Program-made: the position numbers and the translations under genes
Notes under the pieces: model-generated
Told to the model about the DNA's origin: nothing
The model's input: only the letters and a program-made list of their open reading frames with translations
Database searches by the model: none
Part shown: positions 15,901-22,538 of the stretch, in pieces
How the letters are laid out: each line of letters begins with the position of its first letter
Numbering within the stretch: the stretch's first letter is position 1
NCBI GenBank assembly: GCA_903917305.1
Contig: CAIXAA010000591.1
Coordinates: 1 to 22,538, forward strand
Direction: 5' to 3'
Length of the DNA stretch: 22,538 bases
From: an uncultured Myxococcales bacterium
Lineage (GTDB): Bacteria; Myxococcota_A; UBA9042

Positions 15901-16348
15901 TCGTGGCCAGGTTGCACTTCGCGTCGCTGCAGTCCTTGAGCGGGCAGGCGCTGTCGTCGCAGCAGCTGCCGGGCTTGGTGTCCGCGATGCACTTGCCGGC
16001 CTTGCAGACCGCCACCTGGCAGGACTTGACCGTGATCTTGCCCTGGCACTGGTTGTCGGAGGTGCAGATGCCGCTGGTGTCGGCGGTGTCCTTGGTGTCG
16101 CTGCCGGCGTCGATCACGGTCGGCAGTTCCGCAATGAGATCGGCGCCTCCAACGTCCGGCACGTCGGTGGCATCGCCCTGCTGGTCATCGACGCCCGGCA
16201 CGTCCTGCTCGCCCGTGTCGGTGACCTTGGTGGCAGGGGTCGGAGTCGAGCTGCAGCTGGCGACGAGCCAAAGCAGCGACGCCAGCAACGCAAGGCGCGA
16301 GAAAACCTCAAGGTTGGCACGGCGCGCAGTGAACGACAACGGCAGCAT
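12911..16348 (-). CDS. Giant modular Cys-rich lipoprotein A (four jelly-roll modules)
   Basis: The 1145-residue protein begins with a lipoprotein signal ending in VASC (lipid-attached Cys32), then an acidic Asp/Gly/Thr spacer to about 90. Cys-rich units (C-x-D-x2-C ... CC pattern) alternate with four beta-sandwich modules at about 168-375, 467-652, 725-918 and 973-1144. Each module runs from a (F/M)E-x-G or FD-x-G start, via a YFGN-like strand, to a G(I/V/A)-(Y/C/F)-(L/I/V)-D-(D/N) strand and a final Cys. The style recalls MAM and choice-of-anchor-J domains, which bind partners at cell surfaces. Modules 1 and 2 pair with those of B, and module 1 has a Cys-bearing insert (about 262-300). The ATG at 16348 has AGGGGGA upstream and its own candidate promoter. 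No catalytic motif is seen. Function is unknown; a surface-exposed binding role is inferred. Confidence 0.9.
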   Translation of the reverse strand: MLPLSFTARRANLEVFSRLALLASLLWLVASCSSTPTPATKVTDTGEQDVPGVDDQQGDATDVPDVGGADLIAELPTVIDAGSDTKDTADTSGICTSDNQCQGKITVKSCQVAVCKAGKCIADTKPGSCCDDSACPLKDCSDAKCNLATSLCEYAPQFNCCKEQKKPLDTSFEGGTLDNFVASSVAANGNVTWHTETKRAHSGKSSLYFGNDCHVYDNSITVDKGCAGNGGTGTGIQTSLKTPEVLLGDSMMLHYWLWLDTEPTYMAKGLPKGDCSATPCSPGSSCVDLGKDQGGSQCIAEKDVVTVKVSGEVQPVWYSTAIGKTTGGKWQHFVVNLAKYGGQSVTIEWAFSTTNGAKNNYEGIYLDDVKIETLCADIGVTCGDGVGTCAVDGASPCDDQSCTNFVNVDKLGVCFHDKKPDCCVGSIDCEDNNDCTKDMCVIPTGDTTGACANTPNGDNPACCAPSNTFSDGFDAGMSTWQAKGGNSKAVTWHINSTCGSNAGPGLAFSNAAGDSYDDPTLGAGKGPQGTICTAPIAVKLGTVYNLASFKVKMQTEWSGQQASAYKNPPTQGGCAIDQLTVGVFDAGQLQKPLWTSDAIFGTTEGKLLGMQVDLDAYGGKSVQLCFTFDACDSTANNYTGVCIDDVKVDIACEPNPCQDDTMCPQKACNTATCNLADHACSYAKVAGCCIVDKDCDDADSCTTDTCAAGTCSNVSVSPTCCSAKSPLASEGMEAGTLPTGWKVKNLTGNAQGGFGKPYDTTIKWNVSALKAKTGTYSLYFGNNGTYNAGANVPAGVASSPVFTVPANGSSLVTFDLYLSTEWDGAIFNVQPPSFVIDRMRVGLTDPAQVDPTKATEWLWSSYDIAGTTNTHWESVVLNIPDTWKGKTAKLTFEFDAGTETKNTFEGAYVDNVAVSTVCDKPGCLGDKECQPSAPDSCKKFFCAMSVDPASSAKSYACSSDFKPGTGCCVPDAALPIETAESGLVSWSASGTSSVAKWQAIAHKYLTGNSEIYFGNPTVFNYDDTSLGSKGVKGNLTSKPFTLSNDLKKGAVLSFNAWIDVEQSWETFEIYVTYSSPTIKQLLWSKKTGMVAADYKAVIAKQVDLSKYKGQGAMVISFEFDSQDNLNNDKYQGIFLDDIQVAEPCL

Positions 16349-16394
16349 GATTCCCCCTGGAGACCGGCGATGCCCTCAAAAGGCAAGTCGAAGC

Positions 16395-16423
16395 ATCATA
16401 GCCACGCCCCGCCAAAGAGGCAA
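16395..16423 (-). promoter_or_regulatory. Sigma70-like promoter for lipoprotein gene A
   Basis: On the minus strand TTGCCT (16418-16423) and TATGAT (16395-16400) are exactly 17 bases apart. The expected transcript start near 16388 gives a leader of about 40 bases before the ribosome site AGGGGGA and the ATG at 16348. The site lies in the 122-base gap between B and A. Confidence 0.58.
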
Positions 16424-16460
16424 TGCAATGGCATGCCGAAACGCGAACAACGTGGCGGGG
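16407..16460 (-). terminator. Weak stem-loop after lipoprotein gene B
   Basis: CCCCGCCA (16407-16414) pairs perfectly with TGGCGGGG (16453-16460), with a loop of 38 bases, starting 11 bases after the B stop. There is no T tract, and one arm falls in the spacer of the candidate A promoter. It may therefore be a weak terminator, a regulatory structure or chance in GC-rich DNA. Confidence 0.28.
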
Positions 16461-16470
16461 TAGGACGCGG

Positions 16471-18510
16471 CTACTCGCAGCCGGGGGTGGTCACGCAGGC
16501 GCAGCCGGTCTCGGTGCATGCGGGCGCGCTGCACGCGGCGCAGGACAGCGCGGCGCACTCATTGTCCCAGTAGCACGGCTTCTTGGCGCAAGCGACCTTG
16601 AGCACGAAGTTGTCGATGTGCACGCCCTTCTTGTCGTTCACCTGGCCATCGCCGGCATCGAAGCGCAGGCACACCTGCACCGACTTGCCCTGCCAAGCGT
16701 CGAGCGGGATGGTCACCGGCAGCCACTTGCCCGCCGTCGTGCCGTAGATGGCGTCGCTGCTCCACGCGGGGTGCAGCGCGGCGTCGAAGTACAGGTCTAC
16801 GCTGAAGAAATCCACCTTCGGGTTGCCCGGCGCCAGCGGGTTCTTGTAGCTCGCCGGCAGCACGTCGCTCCACTCGGTGTCGAGCAGCAGCTCGAAGCTG
16901 AGCAGGTTGTACACCGTGCCAGCCTTCAACTTCGCGACTTTGGTGCACAAAGCGCCCTTGGGGCCGGCGCCCATGCCCAAGCTCGGGTCGTCGTAGCTGT
17001 TGCACGCCGCGTTGCCGAAGCACAAGGCGCCGCTCTTGTCCGGGCCGCCGGCGGCGTCCGATTGCCACTTCACCGTGCTGGAGTTGCCGCCCGACGCCGT
17101 CCACGCGTCCAGGCCGGGCGTGTCGAAGTCGTCGAACAACAGCACTTCCGACTTGCAGCACGTGGGCTTGGAGGCATCCGGCGTGAAGGCGCACGTGCCG
17201 CTGGTGCAGGCGTCGAGCGTGCAGTCGTTGCCGTCGCTGCATTCGGCGTCCGCCGTGCAGCAGCCCGTCACCTTGTCGTGGTAGCACCAGCCTTCATCGA
17301 CGAAGTTCTGGAAATACGTGCACGTATCGGCGGTGCACTGCACCCCGTCGTTCGGGCACGGCACGTCCTGGCTGCACGCGGCGCTCGCGTTGCCCTGGCA
17401 CGCCGTCTCGATGCGGACGTCATCCAGGTAGATGCCCTCGTAATCGTTCTTGATGCCGGTGCCGGTCGCAAAGCTCCACTTGGCCGCGACGTCCTGCCCC
17501 GCCCACGCGCCGATGTCCACGGCGATGTGCTGCCAGACGCCCTTGGTGCTCTTGCCGATCTGCGTCGAGTAGAACAGCGGCAGCGTCTGGCCGCCCACCT
17601 GCAGGCTCAGGGTCAGCACGTCCTTCTCCGGGATGCACTGCGCGGAACCGCCGACCATGACGCAGGAATCGGTCGGGCCGCAGCCGGGGATGCAGGCGCC
17701 TTGCGGCACGCTGTCGGCGTACGGCGGCTCCGTGTCCAGCCACAGCCAGAAGTGCAGCTGCGCGCCGATGCCCTTGGGCAGCGAAAACGTCTTGGAAGTC
17801 AACGTCGTCGACACCGGCGCCGCCTTGCCCGGCTTGCACGCGTTGACGACGGCGGACGACGTGTCGTAGTTGTGGCACGGATTACCGAAGTAAAGCGAGG
17901 ACTTGCCGCTGTGCGACCGCGTCGTGCTCGCCTGCCACACCACGGTCCCGTTGCCCGGCGGGCCGGCCGCGATGAAGTCGCCGCTCATGCCCGCCTCGAA
18001 GTCATAGTCGCCGAGCAGCTTCTTGCCGGCGCAGCAGTTCGCGATGACGTCGTGGCCGCACAGGTGGCTGTCCATGTCGCAGTGGTCGACGGTGCAGACG
18101 TCCTTGTCATCGCACGCCGCGTCGCCACAGCAGACGTCCGGTTGCGCCACGATCTTGCAGATGCCGCCGATGCAGGCCGCCGCGTCGCAAAAGCCCAGCG
18201 TCAGCTTGTTGCAGTCCGTGTCCGTCGTGCACTCGGCCAGATCCGCCGCGGCGTCGGTCGCGCCATCGTCCGGCGCCTCCACGTCCGCCACGTCCAGCGT
18301 TTGCGTGTCGGGCAGCAGATCCTCGTCCGGCGCATCGGCCGCCGTCGCGTCCACGGCGGCATCGACCGCATCGCCTTTGACGTCCTTGCCTTGCACGTCC
18401 GGCGGCGCCACCGGCGGCGTGGTCGGCGTGCCGCAACCGGCCTGCAGGAGGAGCCAGGTCGCCCAAGCCACCGTCCAACACGCTTGCTCTGCTGGCCGCG
18501 CCTGCCTCAT
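16471..18510 (-). CDS. Modular Cys-rich lipoprotein B (two jelly-roll modules)
   Basis: The 679-residue protein carries a lipoprotein signal ending in LQAGC (lipid-attached Cys26), then an Asp/Ala-rich spacer to about 90 (repeats such as DVKGDAVDAAVDATAADAPD). A Cys-rich segment, beta-sandwich module 1 (about 167-371), a second Cys-rich segment (about 372-453), module 2 (about 457-641) and a short Cys-rich tail follow. The whole protein lines up with the first two modules of A, including LH(F/Y)WLWLDTE, the four-Cys insert of module 1, and KNP with (S/A)-(A/S)-Y in module 2. A and B are therefore duplicates, A having two more modules. The ATG at 18510 comes one base after the stop of C (TGAGATG), so C and B are cotranscribed and translationally coupled. 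A GTG at 18522 is an alternative start. No enzyme motif is visible; it is probably a surface-exposed binding protein. Confidence 0.9.
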   Translation of the reverse strand: MRQARPAEQACWTVAWATWLLLQAGCGTPTTPPVAPPDVQGKDVKGDAVDAAVDATAADAPDEDLLPDTQTLDVADVEAPDDGATDAAADLAECTTDTDCNKLTLGFCDAAACIGGICKIVAQPDVCCGDAACDDKDVCTVDHCDMDSHLCGHDVIANCCAGKKLLGDYDFEAGMSGDFIAAGPPGNGTVVWQASTTRSHSGKSSLYFGNPCHNYDTSSAVVNACKPGKAAPVSTTLTSKTFSLPKGIGAQLHFWLWLDTEPPYADSVPQGACIPGCGPTDSCVMVGGSAQCIPEKDVLTLSLQVGGQTLPLFYSTQIGKSTKGVWQHIAVDIGAWAGQDVAAKWSFATGTGIKNDYEGIYLDDVRIETACQGNASAACSQDVPCPNDGVQCTADTCTYFQNFVDEGWCYHDKVTGCCTADAECSDGNDCTLDACTSGTCAFTPDASKPTCCKSEVLLFDDFDTPGLDAWTASGGNSSTVKWQSDAAGGPDKSGALCFGNAACNSYDDPSLGMGAGPKGALCTKVAKLKAGTVYNLLSFELLLDTEWSDVLPASYKNPLAPGNPKVDFFSVDLYFDAALHPAWSSDAIYGTTAGKWLPVTIPLDAWQGKSVQVCLRFDAGDGQVNDKKGVHIDNFVLKVACAKKPCYWDNECAALSCAACSAPACTETGCACVTTPGCE

Positions 18511-18511
18511 C

Positions 18512-21500
18512 TCAACCGCCACAGTTCGTCAGGATCTTGAGGTCGTCGATGAAGACGCCCTTGCCACTGTTGCCGATGCTGTCCTTGGTGTCGAAGGAGA
18601 AGATCACTTTGAGATCCTTGCCTTCGTACGACGTCAGGTCCAGCTTGATCTGCGCCCAACTGCCCACGCTGTAGCCGCTCGAGGACTTGAGCCAGACCTG
18701 CGACGCCGCGCCGCCATCGATGCTGAACTGCACGGCGAGGTCGTCGTAGGTGCCGCCCTCGGTGTCCATGTACAGCCAGAATTCCAAGTGCGAAGGCGTG
18801 GTTGCCGGCAGGTTGACGGTCGGCAGCGTCGCCGTCCCCTTGGTCGCGCCGAAGTTGAAGCTGCCCATCGACGGATCGCCGTAGTACAGCGCGCCGGGTG
18901 CGGTCTTGGTCATCGAAGCGGACGACCACAGCTGCCAACCCTGCGTCGCGCTGCCGGTGCCGTTGCTGATCTGGATGTCCTTGAGCGTGCCGGAATCGAA
19001 GTCGTTGCTGAACAACTCCGGGATACAGCAGCCCGCGGCGCCGGTCGGCGTGTGCACGCACGCCTTGTTCACGCACTTGTCGATGGTGCAGACGACCTCG
19101 CCGTCGGAGCAGTCCTTGTCGGCGCTGCAGCAGGTGTTGGTGTTCTTGCAGACGTTCGACGTGCAAGCGTCCGCCGTGCAAGCGTTCTTGTCGTCGCACT
19201 GCGCGGAGCTGAGGCAGCAGCCGGCAATCGGCGCGAAGCCGCACTGCCCGCCCGGTCCGGGGCACGTGTCGAGCGTGCACGCGTTGCCGTCATTGCAGTC
19301 GCCGTTGCCCATGCAGCAGCCCGGCGTCGGCTTGAACTGGCAGTACTGGTTCACGCAGGCGTCGGTCGTGCACAGGTTGTTGTCGTTGCACTCGCTGCTC
19401 GCCTTGCAGCAGCCGTTCGAGTACGTGCACTGGCCATCGGTGCAGGTGCCGGCCAGGCAGGTGAACGGCCCGGTCGCGCAATTGGCCGAAGCCGTGCACT
19501 TCTTCGCCTGGCACGTCGAGGACACCTGGATGTCGTCGATGTAGAAGCCGTTGCCCGACGTCGTGCCGTAGCCGCCGCCGATGTAGGCCTCGAAGTAGAT
19601 CTGGAAGGAGCTGCCGGCCAGCGGCGTCAGATCGAAGGTGAATGCCTTCCAGGTGTTCTGGATCGACCAGCCGTAGATCGTCGTGATGGTCGTGTCGACG
19701 CCGTCGATGATGGCGTAGACGCGCAACGTCACGTTGTTGCCCGCGGTGTTGCCCCATGCCTGGAAGGTCAGCGTGGCCTCCTTGCCGGCGAGCAGGCTCA
19801 CGGTCGGGCTGGCGGCGGTGACCTTGATGTTCGGGCTCGGCACGGAGTACGTATCGCTGTTCGGGTCGCCGAAAGCCAGCACGCCAGGAGCGCTTTTTGC
19901 CCCGGTCGTCGCCTTGTAGTGCCAATTCAGGCCGCTGACGGGCGCCGTGCTGGTGAAGCCCTCGTCGCTGCCGTTGAATGCCGCCGTGAGCACGTTCGGC
20001 GTGCAGCAGCCCGGCGAATTCGAGCTGGTGAACACGCACTTGCCACTGGTGCACGCGTCCTTGGTGCACGGGTTGAAGTCGTCGCAATCGGCATCGGCGC
20101 TGCAGCAGGTGCTGGTGTAGACGCACTGCCCGGCGGCGCAGGCGCCGACCATGCAGGAGTCCGCGCTCTTGCACTCGATGTCGCTCTTGCAGCAGGTGTT
20201 CTGGTGGCTGCAGTTGCCGCCCGGACCCGAGCAACTGTCGATGGTGCAAGCGTTCTGGTCATCGCAGTCGCCGCCGACCATGCAGCAGTCGGGCTTGGCG
20301 GAGTGGCTGCAAGCGCCGCCCGGGCCGCTGCACAAGTCGAGCGTGCACGGCAACTTGTCGTCGCAGTCGGGGTTGGCGTTGCAGCAGTCGGCCTTCATGA
20401 CGTGGCCGCACACCGGCAGGCCGTCGGCGTTGGCGGCGCAGCTGTCGGCGGAGCAGGGGTTGCCGTCGTCGCAGTCGGCCGCCTTGCCGCAGCAGCCGCT
20501 GGTCAAGGCCAGGTCGTCGAGGTAGACGCCCTCGAAACCGTTGACGTACGCGTCCTTGGAGTCGAAGGTGAACACGACCTGGATCGACTTGCCGGCCAGG
20601 GCGCTGACGTCGGTCGAGATGCGCTGCCAGACGCCGTGGGTGGAGCCGCCGACGGCGTCGCTGGTCCACAGCGTGGTGGCCGTGTCGGCGTCGATCGCGG
20701 AAACCGTCAGCAAATCAAAGCCCGCCGTCTCCTCGGTGTCGAGCCACAGCCAGAACTCCAGCTGCGGCTTCAAACCCGACGCCTTGGGCACCGTCAGCGC
20801 TGGCGTCGCCGCCGTGCCCGCGACGTGCTTGCCGTTGGCGTACGTGTGCGTCGCCGGATCGCCGAAGTACAGGCTCATGCCGCCGCTGATGCTGCGCTTG
20901 CCGTTGAAGTTCCAGCCCAGGCCGCTCTTGGCGCTGTCGATGACGGTGACGCCGTCCGCCGGGCCATCCAGGGTCAGCAGCGCGCCGGCGGCCGACAGGC
21001 TGGTCTGCGACAGGGCGGGCACGCAGGACAGGCACGCGGCCGTGTCGCTCTGGTCGCCGGCGCCGAAGCACCCGACCTGATCGCCGCCGAGGTCCACGAC
21101 GCAGTCCTTGGCCTTGGGCGTGAACTTGCACTTGCCGCTGACACAAGCACCTGTGGCGCAAGGGATGTTGCAGTCGGCCGAGACGGCGCAGAGCGCGCTG
21201 TGCGTCGACTTGCCGATCGGCGGCACGTCCTGGTCCGCGAGGTCCGGTCCGTTGTCCGGCACGTCGGGCGCGCCAAGATCCGGTGCAACATCGGGCGGCG
21301 AGACGACATCCGGCACGTCCTCGATGATCTCGTGGGTATCGAGGCTGACGGCATCGGTCGCGGCATCCGGAGCGGCATCGATGGCATCGTCGGCGTCCGC
21401 GGCCACGGCGCTGTCCGAACCGGCATCCACGGCGTCCGGATCGGTCTGATCGGCGGGCTGCGCTGTATCGGCGCCATGATCCGCGGTCAAATCAGTCGTC

Positions 21501-21616
21501 GTTCCAAGATCCTGGGCTACGTCCGCCTGGGGAGTCGCCGCGGGAGTCGTCCCGCCGCACGCGGTCGCCAAGCCGAGCGCCGCGAGGCACATCCATCCAC
21601 ACCAACTGACGCGCAT
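18512..21616 (-). CDS. Giant modular Cys-rich lipoprotein C (three jelly-roll modules, two Cys-rich blocks)
   Basis: The 1034-residue protein has a short signal ending in LATAC (lipid-attached Cys20), then about 110 residues of Asp-rich low complexity (DVAQDLGTTTDLTAD, DVVSPPDVAPDLGAPDVPD). Three MAM/choice-of-anchor-J-like modules lie at about 210-374, 541-702 and 865-1032, each ending in (G-x)-(F/V)-Y/F-(L/I)-DD and a Cys. They are separated by two Cys-rich blocks at 375-536 and 702-862, each of five units with the consensus CC-x4-(D/E/Q/N)C-x-D-x2-x-C-T-x-D-x-C-x-G-x-C. The D-x-D-D-G-N patches could bind calcium. Unlike A and B it lacks the four-Cys insert. I chose the ATG at 21616 because GGGGAG lies eight bases upstream; longer starts reach the promoter. 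It precedes B by one base. Function is unknown. Confidence 0.9.
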   Translation of the reverse strand: MRVSWCGWMCLAALGLATACGGTTPAATPQADVAQDLGTTTDLTADHGADTAQPADQTDPDAVDAGSDSAVAADADDAIDAAPDAATDAVSLDTHEIIEDVPDVVSPPDVAPDLGAPDVPDNGPDLADQDVPPIGKSTHSALCAVSADCNIPCATGACVSGKCKFTPKAKDCVVDLGGDQVGCFGAGDQSDTAACLSCVPALSQTSLSAAGALLTLDGPADGVTVIDSAKSGLGWNFNGKRSISGGMSLYFGDPATHTYANGKHVAGTAATPALTVPKASGLKPQLEFWLWLDTEETAGFDLLTVSAIDADTATTLWTSDAVGGSTHGVWQRISTDVSALAGKSIQVVFTFDSKDAYVNGFEGVYLDDLALTSGCCGKAADCDDGNPCSADSCAANADGLPVCGHVMKADCCNANPDCDDKLPCTLDLCSGPGGACSHSAKPDCCMVGGDCDDQNACTIDSCSGPGGNCSHQNTCCKSDIECKSADSCMVGACAAGQCVYTSTCCSADADCDDFNPCTKDACTSGKCVFTSSNSPGCCTPNVLTAAFNGSDEGFTSTAPVSGLNWHYKATTGAKSAPGVLAFGDPNSDTYSVPSPNIKVTAASPTVSLLAGKEATLTFQAWGNTAGNNVTLRVYAIIDGVDTTITTIYGWSIQNTWKAFTFDLTPLAGSSFQIYFEAYIGGGYGTTSGNGFYIDDIQVSSTCQAKKCTASANCATGPFTCLAGTCTDGQCTYSNGCCKASSECNDNNLCTTDACVNQYCQFKPTPGCCMGNGDCNDGNACTLDTCPGPGGQCGFAPIAGCCLSSAQCDDKNACTADACTSNVCKNTNTCCSADKDCSDGEVVCTIDKCVNKACVHTPTGAAGCCIPELFSNDFDSGTLKDIQISNGTGSATQGWQLWSSASMTKTAPGALYYGDPSMGSFNFGATKGTATLPTVNLPATTPSHLEFWLYMDTEGGTYDDLAVQFSIDGGAASQVWLKSSSGYSVGSWAQIKLDLTSYEGKDLKVIFSFDTKDSIGNSGKGVFIDDLKILTNCGG
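19031..19513 (-). repeat. Block of five Cys-rich units in lipoprotein C (second block)
   Basis: This stretch encodes residues 702-862 of lipoprotein C as five consecutive units of about 29-34 residues. Four of them start with a CC pair and contain C-x-D-x2-x-C-T-x-D-x-C. Units 3 and 4 hold DCNDGNACTLD and QCDDKNACTAD. The first unit is the most divergent, starting without the CC pair. Confidence 0.8.
20009..20494 (-). repeat. Block of five Cys-rich units in lipoprotein C (first block)
   Basis: Residues 375-536 of lipoprotein C form five units of about 29-36 residues, each starting with CC. Examples are DCDDGNPCSADSC, DCDDKLPCTLDLC, DCDDQNACTIDSC and DCDDFNPCTKDAC. Units 2 and 3 share CSGPGG. 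The array matches the second block in unit number and length (162 against 161 residues). Confidence 0.8.
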
Positions 21617-21678
21617 CCGGTGTTCTCCCCTCATCGCCCTGTCGCCGCTTGCGCCGCAATCCGGCACGGAAACCGCGC

Positions 21679-21708
21679 ATCGTAGCACGCGGCGCAGCTC
21701 CCTTTCAA
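21679..21708 (-). promoter_or_regulatory. Sigma70-like promoter for lipoprotein genes C and B
   Basis: On the minus strand TTGAAA (21703-21708) and TACGAT (21679-21684) are 18 bases apart, placed 20 bases after the stop of the barrel protein gene. A start near 21672 gives a leader of about 55 bases to the ATG at 21616. The match is good but rests on consensus alone. Confidence 0.52.
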
Positions 21709-21727
21709 ATTCGCATGTCGCGCGGAA

Positions 21728-22538
21728 TCAGAAGGCCAGACGCCAGACAGCCTCGAGGCGCCAGGCCGTGTGGGCGGAGGCGTGCGTGATCGGGTCGTCG
21801 AACGCGCCGCCGGGCAGCAGGACGGAGCCGCGCAACATGCCGCCGGAACGCGGGCCCTGGCGGTAGGCGATGTCGAGGCCGGGCTCCACGCCGAGCAAGG
21901 AGCCGCCGCCAGGCGTGGCGGCAGCGGATGCGGCAATGGCGGTGACCACGCTGCCTTCGACGGAGAGCGCTTCTGCGCTCGAGGGGCCGCCGAGCACGTG
22001 GTAGCGATAGGCGGGCTTGAAATACACGGCGTTGGCGACAGCGCCGATGACGTCGCGGAACAGGATCCCGTCGATGCGGAAGTTGCGGTGGAAGTGGAAG
22101 CCGGTCAGCAAGGAGCGCTGCGAGTCATCGACCTTGCGCGTGAAGTTGTTGGTGTCGTTCACGCCGAAGCCGCCCTCGCTCTCGCCTGACGCGAAGCCTG
22201 TGTCGAGGATCACGTCGGAGCGGTCCAGGCTCCACGTGCCGCGCGCGGCCAGGCCGCCGGAGACCAGGGTCTTGGCGGAGCTGGTCTGCGTCAGCACGTC
22301 CGTCTGGCCGATGGTGCCGTAGAGGAAAGCGCCCTCCGCCTGCAGGCGCAGCTTGTGGCCAAGCCCTGCGGTGCGCCAGTCCAGCGCCACCTGCGGCGTC
22401 AGGAACGAAGCGTTGCGCGGCACGAGACCTACGCAAGTCCCTTCCGAGAAGCAGGAATCCGTGGCCAGCTTGGTCTTCAAGTCCGTCGTCGTGTCGTGCT
22501 CCAGCGCCGAGCCCAGCGTCTGCGTGGTCCACAGCAGC
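21728..22538 (-). CDS. Outer-membrane beta-barrel protein, N-terminal part beyond the window
   Basis: The reading frame is open to the window edge, so only about 270 C-terminal residues are seen; the TTG at 22480 is internal, because LLWTTQTLGSALEHDTTTDL reads on without a stop. The sequence is rich in alternating polar/hydrophobic strands and Gly/Ser turns and closes with TAWRLEAVWRLAF, the aromatic C terminus of a barrel protein. FRIDGILFRDVIGAVANAVY and the phrase HDTTTDLK recall an uncharacterised myxobacterial barrel family (TIGR04551-like), but I cannot confirm this. Two cysteines near CFSEGTC could form a disulfide in a loop. It ends 20 bases before the promoter of the C-B operon, in the same direction, with no clear terminator between. 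Confidence 0.78.
   Translation of the reverse strand, partial: LLWTTQTLGSALEHDTTTDLKTKLATDSCFSEGTCVGLVPRNASFLTPQVALDWRTAGLGHKLRLQAEGAFLYGTIGQTDVLTQTSSAKTLVSGGLAARGTWSLDRSDVILDTGFASGESEGGFGVNDTNNFTRKVDDSQRSLLTGFHFHRNFRIDGILFRDVIGAVANAVYFKPAYRYHVLGGPSSAEALSVEGSVVTAIAASAAATPGGGSLLGVEPGLDIAYRQGPRSGGMLRGSVLLPGGAFDDPITHASAHTAWRLEAVWRLAF

Noticed and set aside
13343..21685. Very long plus-strand open frames (more than 1000 codons) opposite lipoproteins A and C
   Set aside because: They mirror repeated, GC-rich codons of real genes. The minus strand has signal peptides, ribosome sites and conserved modules; the plus strand has none.
22480..22538. TTG at 22480 as the start of the barrel protein
   Set aside because: The frame stays open to the window edge with barrel-like sequence and no signal peptide follows the TTG, so the gene begins outside the window.

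Overview
The window is high-GC DNA, and every supported gene lies on the minus strand, so gene order is given from high to low coordinates. No tRNA, rRNA, CRISPR array, insertion sequence or integrase is visible. The densely packed genes, Asp-rich linkers behind lipoprotein signals, and very large Cys-rich modular lipoproteins suggest a Myxococcota-like (former deltaproteobacterial) bacterium. That placement is inference from protein style, not from a marker gene. The longest gene-free stretch is about 170 bases (12740-12910), and it holds a tandem hairpin repeat.

Region 1 (22538 to 12911) is the accessory and most unusual part. It holds the C-terminal portion of an outer-membrane beta-barrel protein (partial, 21728 to the window end), a promoter-like site, and then three giant paralogous lipoproteins: C (18512-21616), B (16471-18510) and A (12911-16348). 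B starts one base after the stop of C, so C and B form an operon. A has its own promoter-like site. Each protein has a lipoprotein signal, an Asp-rich spacer, and alternating disulfide-type Cys-rich units and MAM/choice-of-anchor-J-like jelly-roll modules (3 in C, 2 in B, 4 in A). No function can be assigned. Surface adhesion, substrate binding or predation/social contact are guesses.

Region 2 (12910 to 11843) is a tandem repeat of three-hairpin units that look like transcription terminators. It is followed by a membrane-anchored HEAT-repeat protein.

Region 3 (11743 to 5334) is a tightly spaced run of envelope genes behind a CpxR/CpxA-like two-component system: response regulator, histidine kinase, polysaccharide deacetylase of the PEP-CTERM/XrtA subfamily, FadL/OmpP1-like outer-membrane protein, a membrane-anchored unknown, and mutY (adenine DNA glycosylase). 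Overlaps and short gaps suggest one operon. A palindrome sits just upstream of the regulator.

Region 4 (5325 to 1) holds a patatin-like phospholipase with its own candidate promoter. A sigma70-like promoter then drives glmM (cell-wall precursor synthesis), pdxJ (vitamin B6) and nnrD (NAD(P)HX repair). The nnrD frame does not stop where the family normally ends. It runs on into an unmistakable ComF-type phosphoribosyltransferase motif up to the window edge, an unexpected fusion or an assembly or deletion junction.
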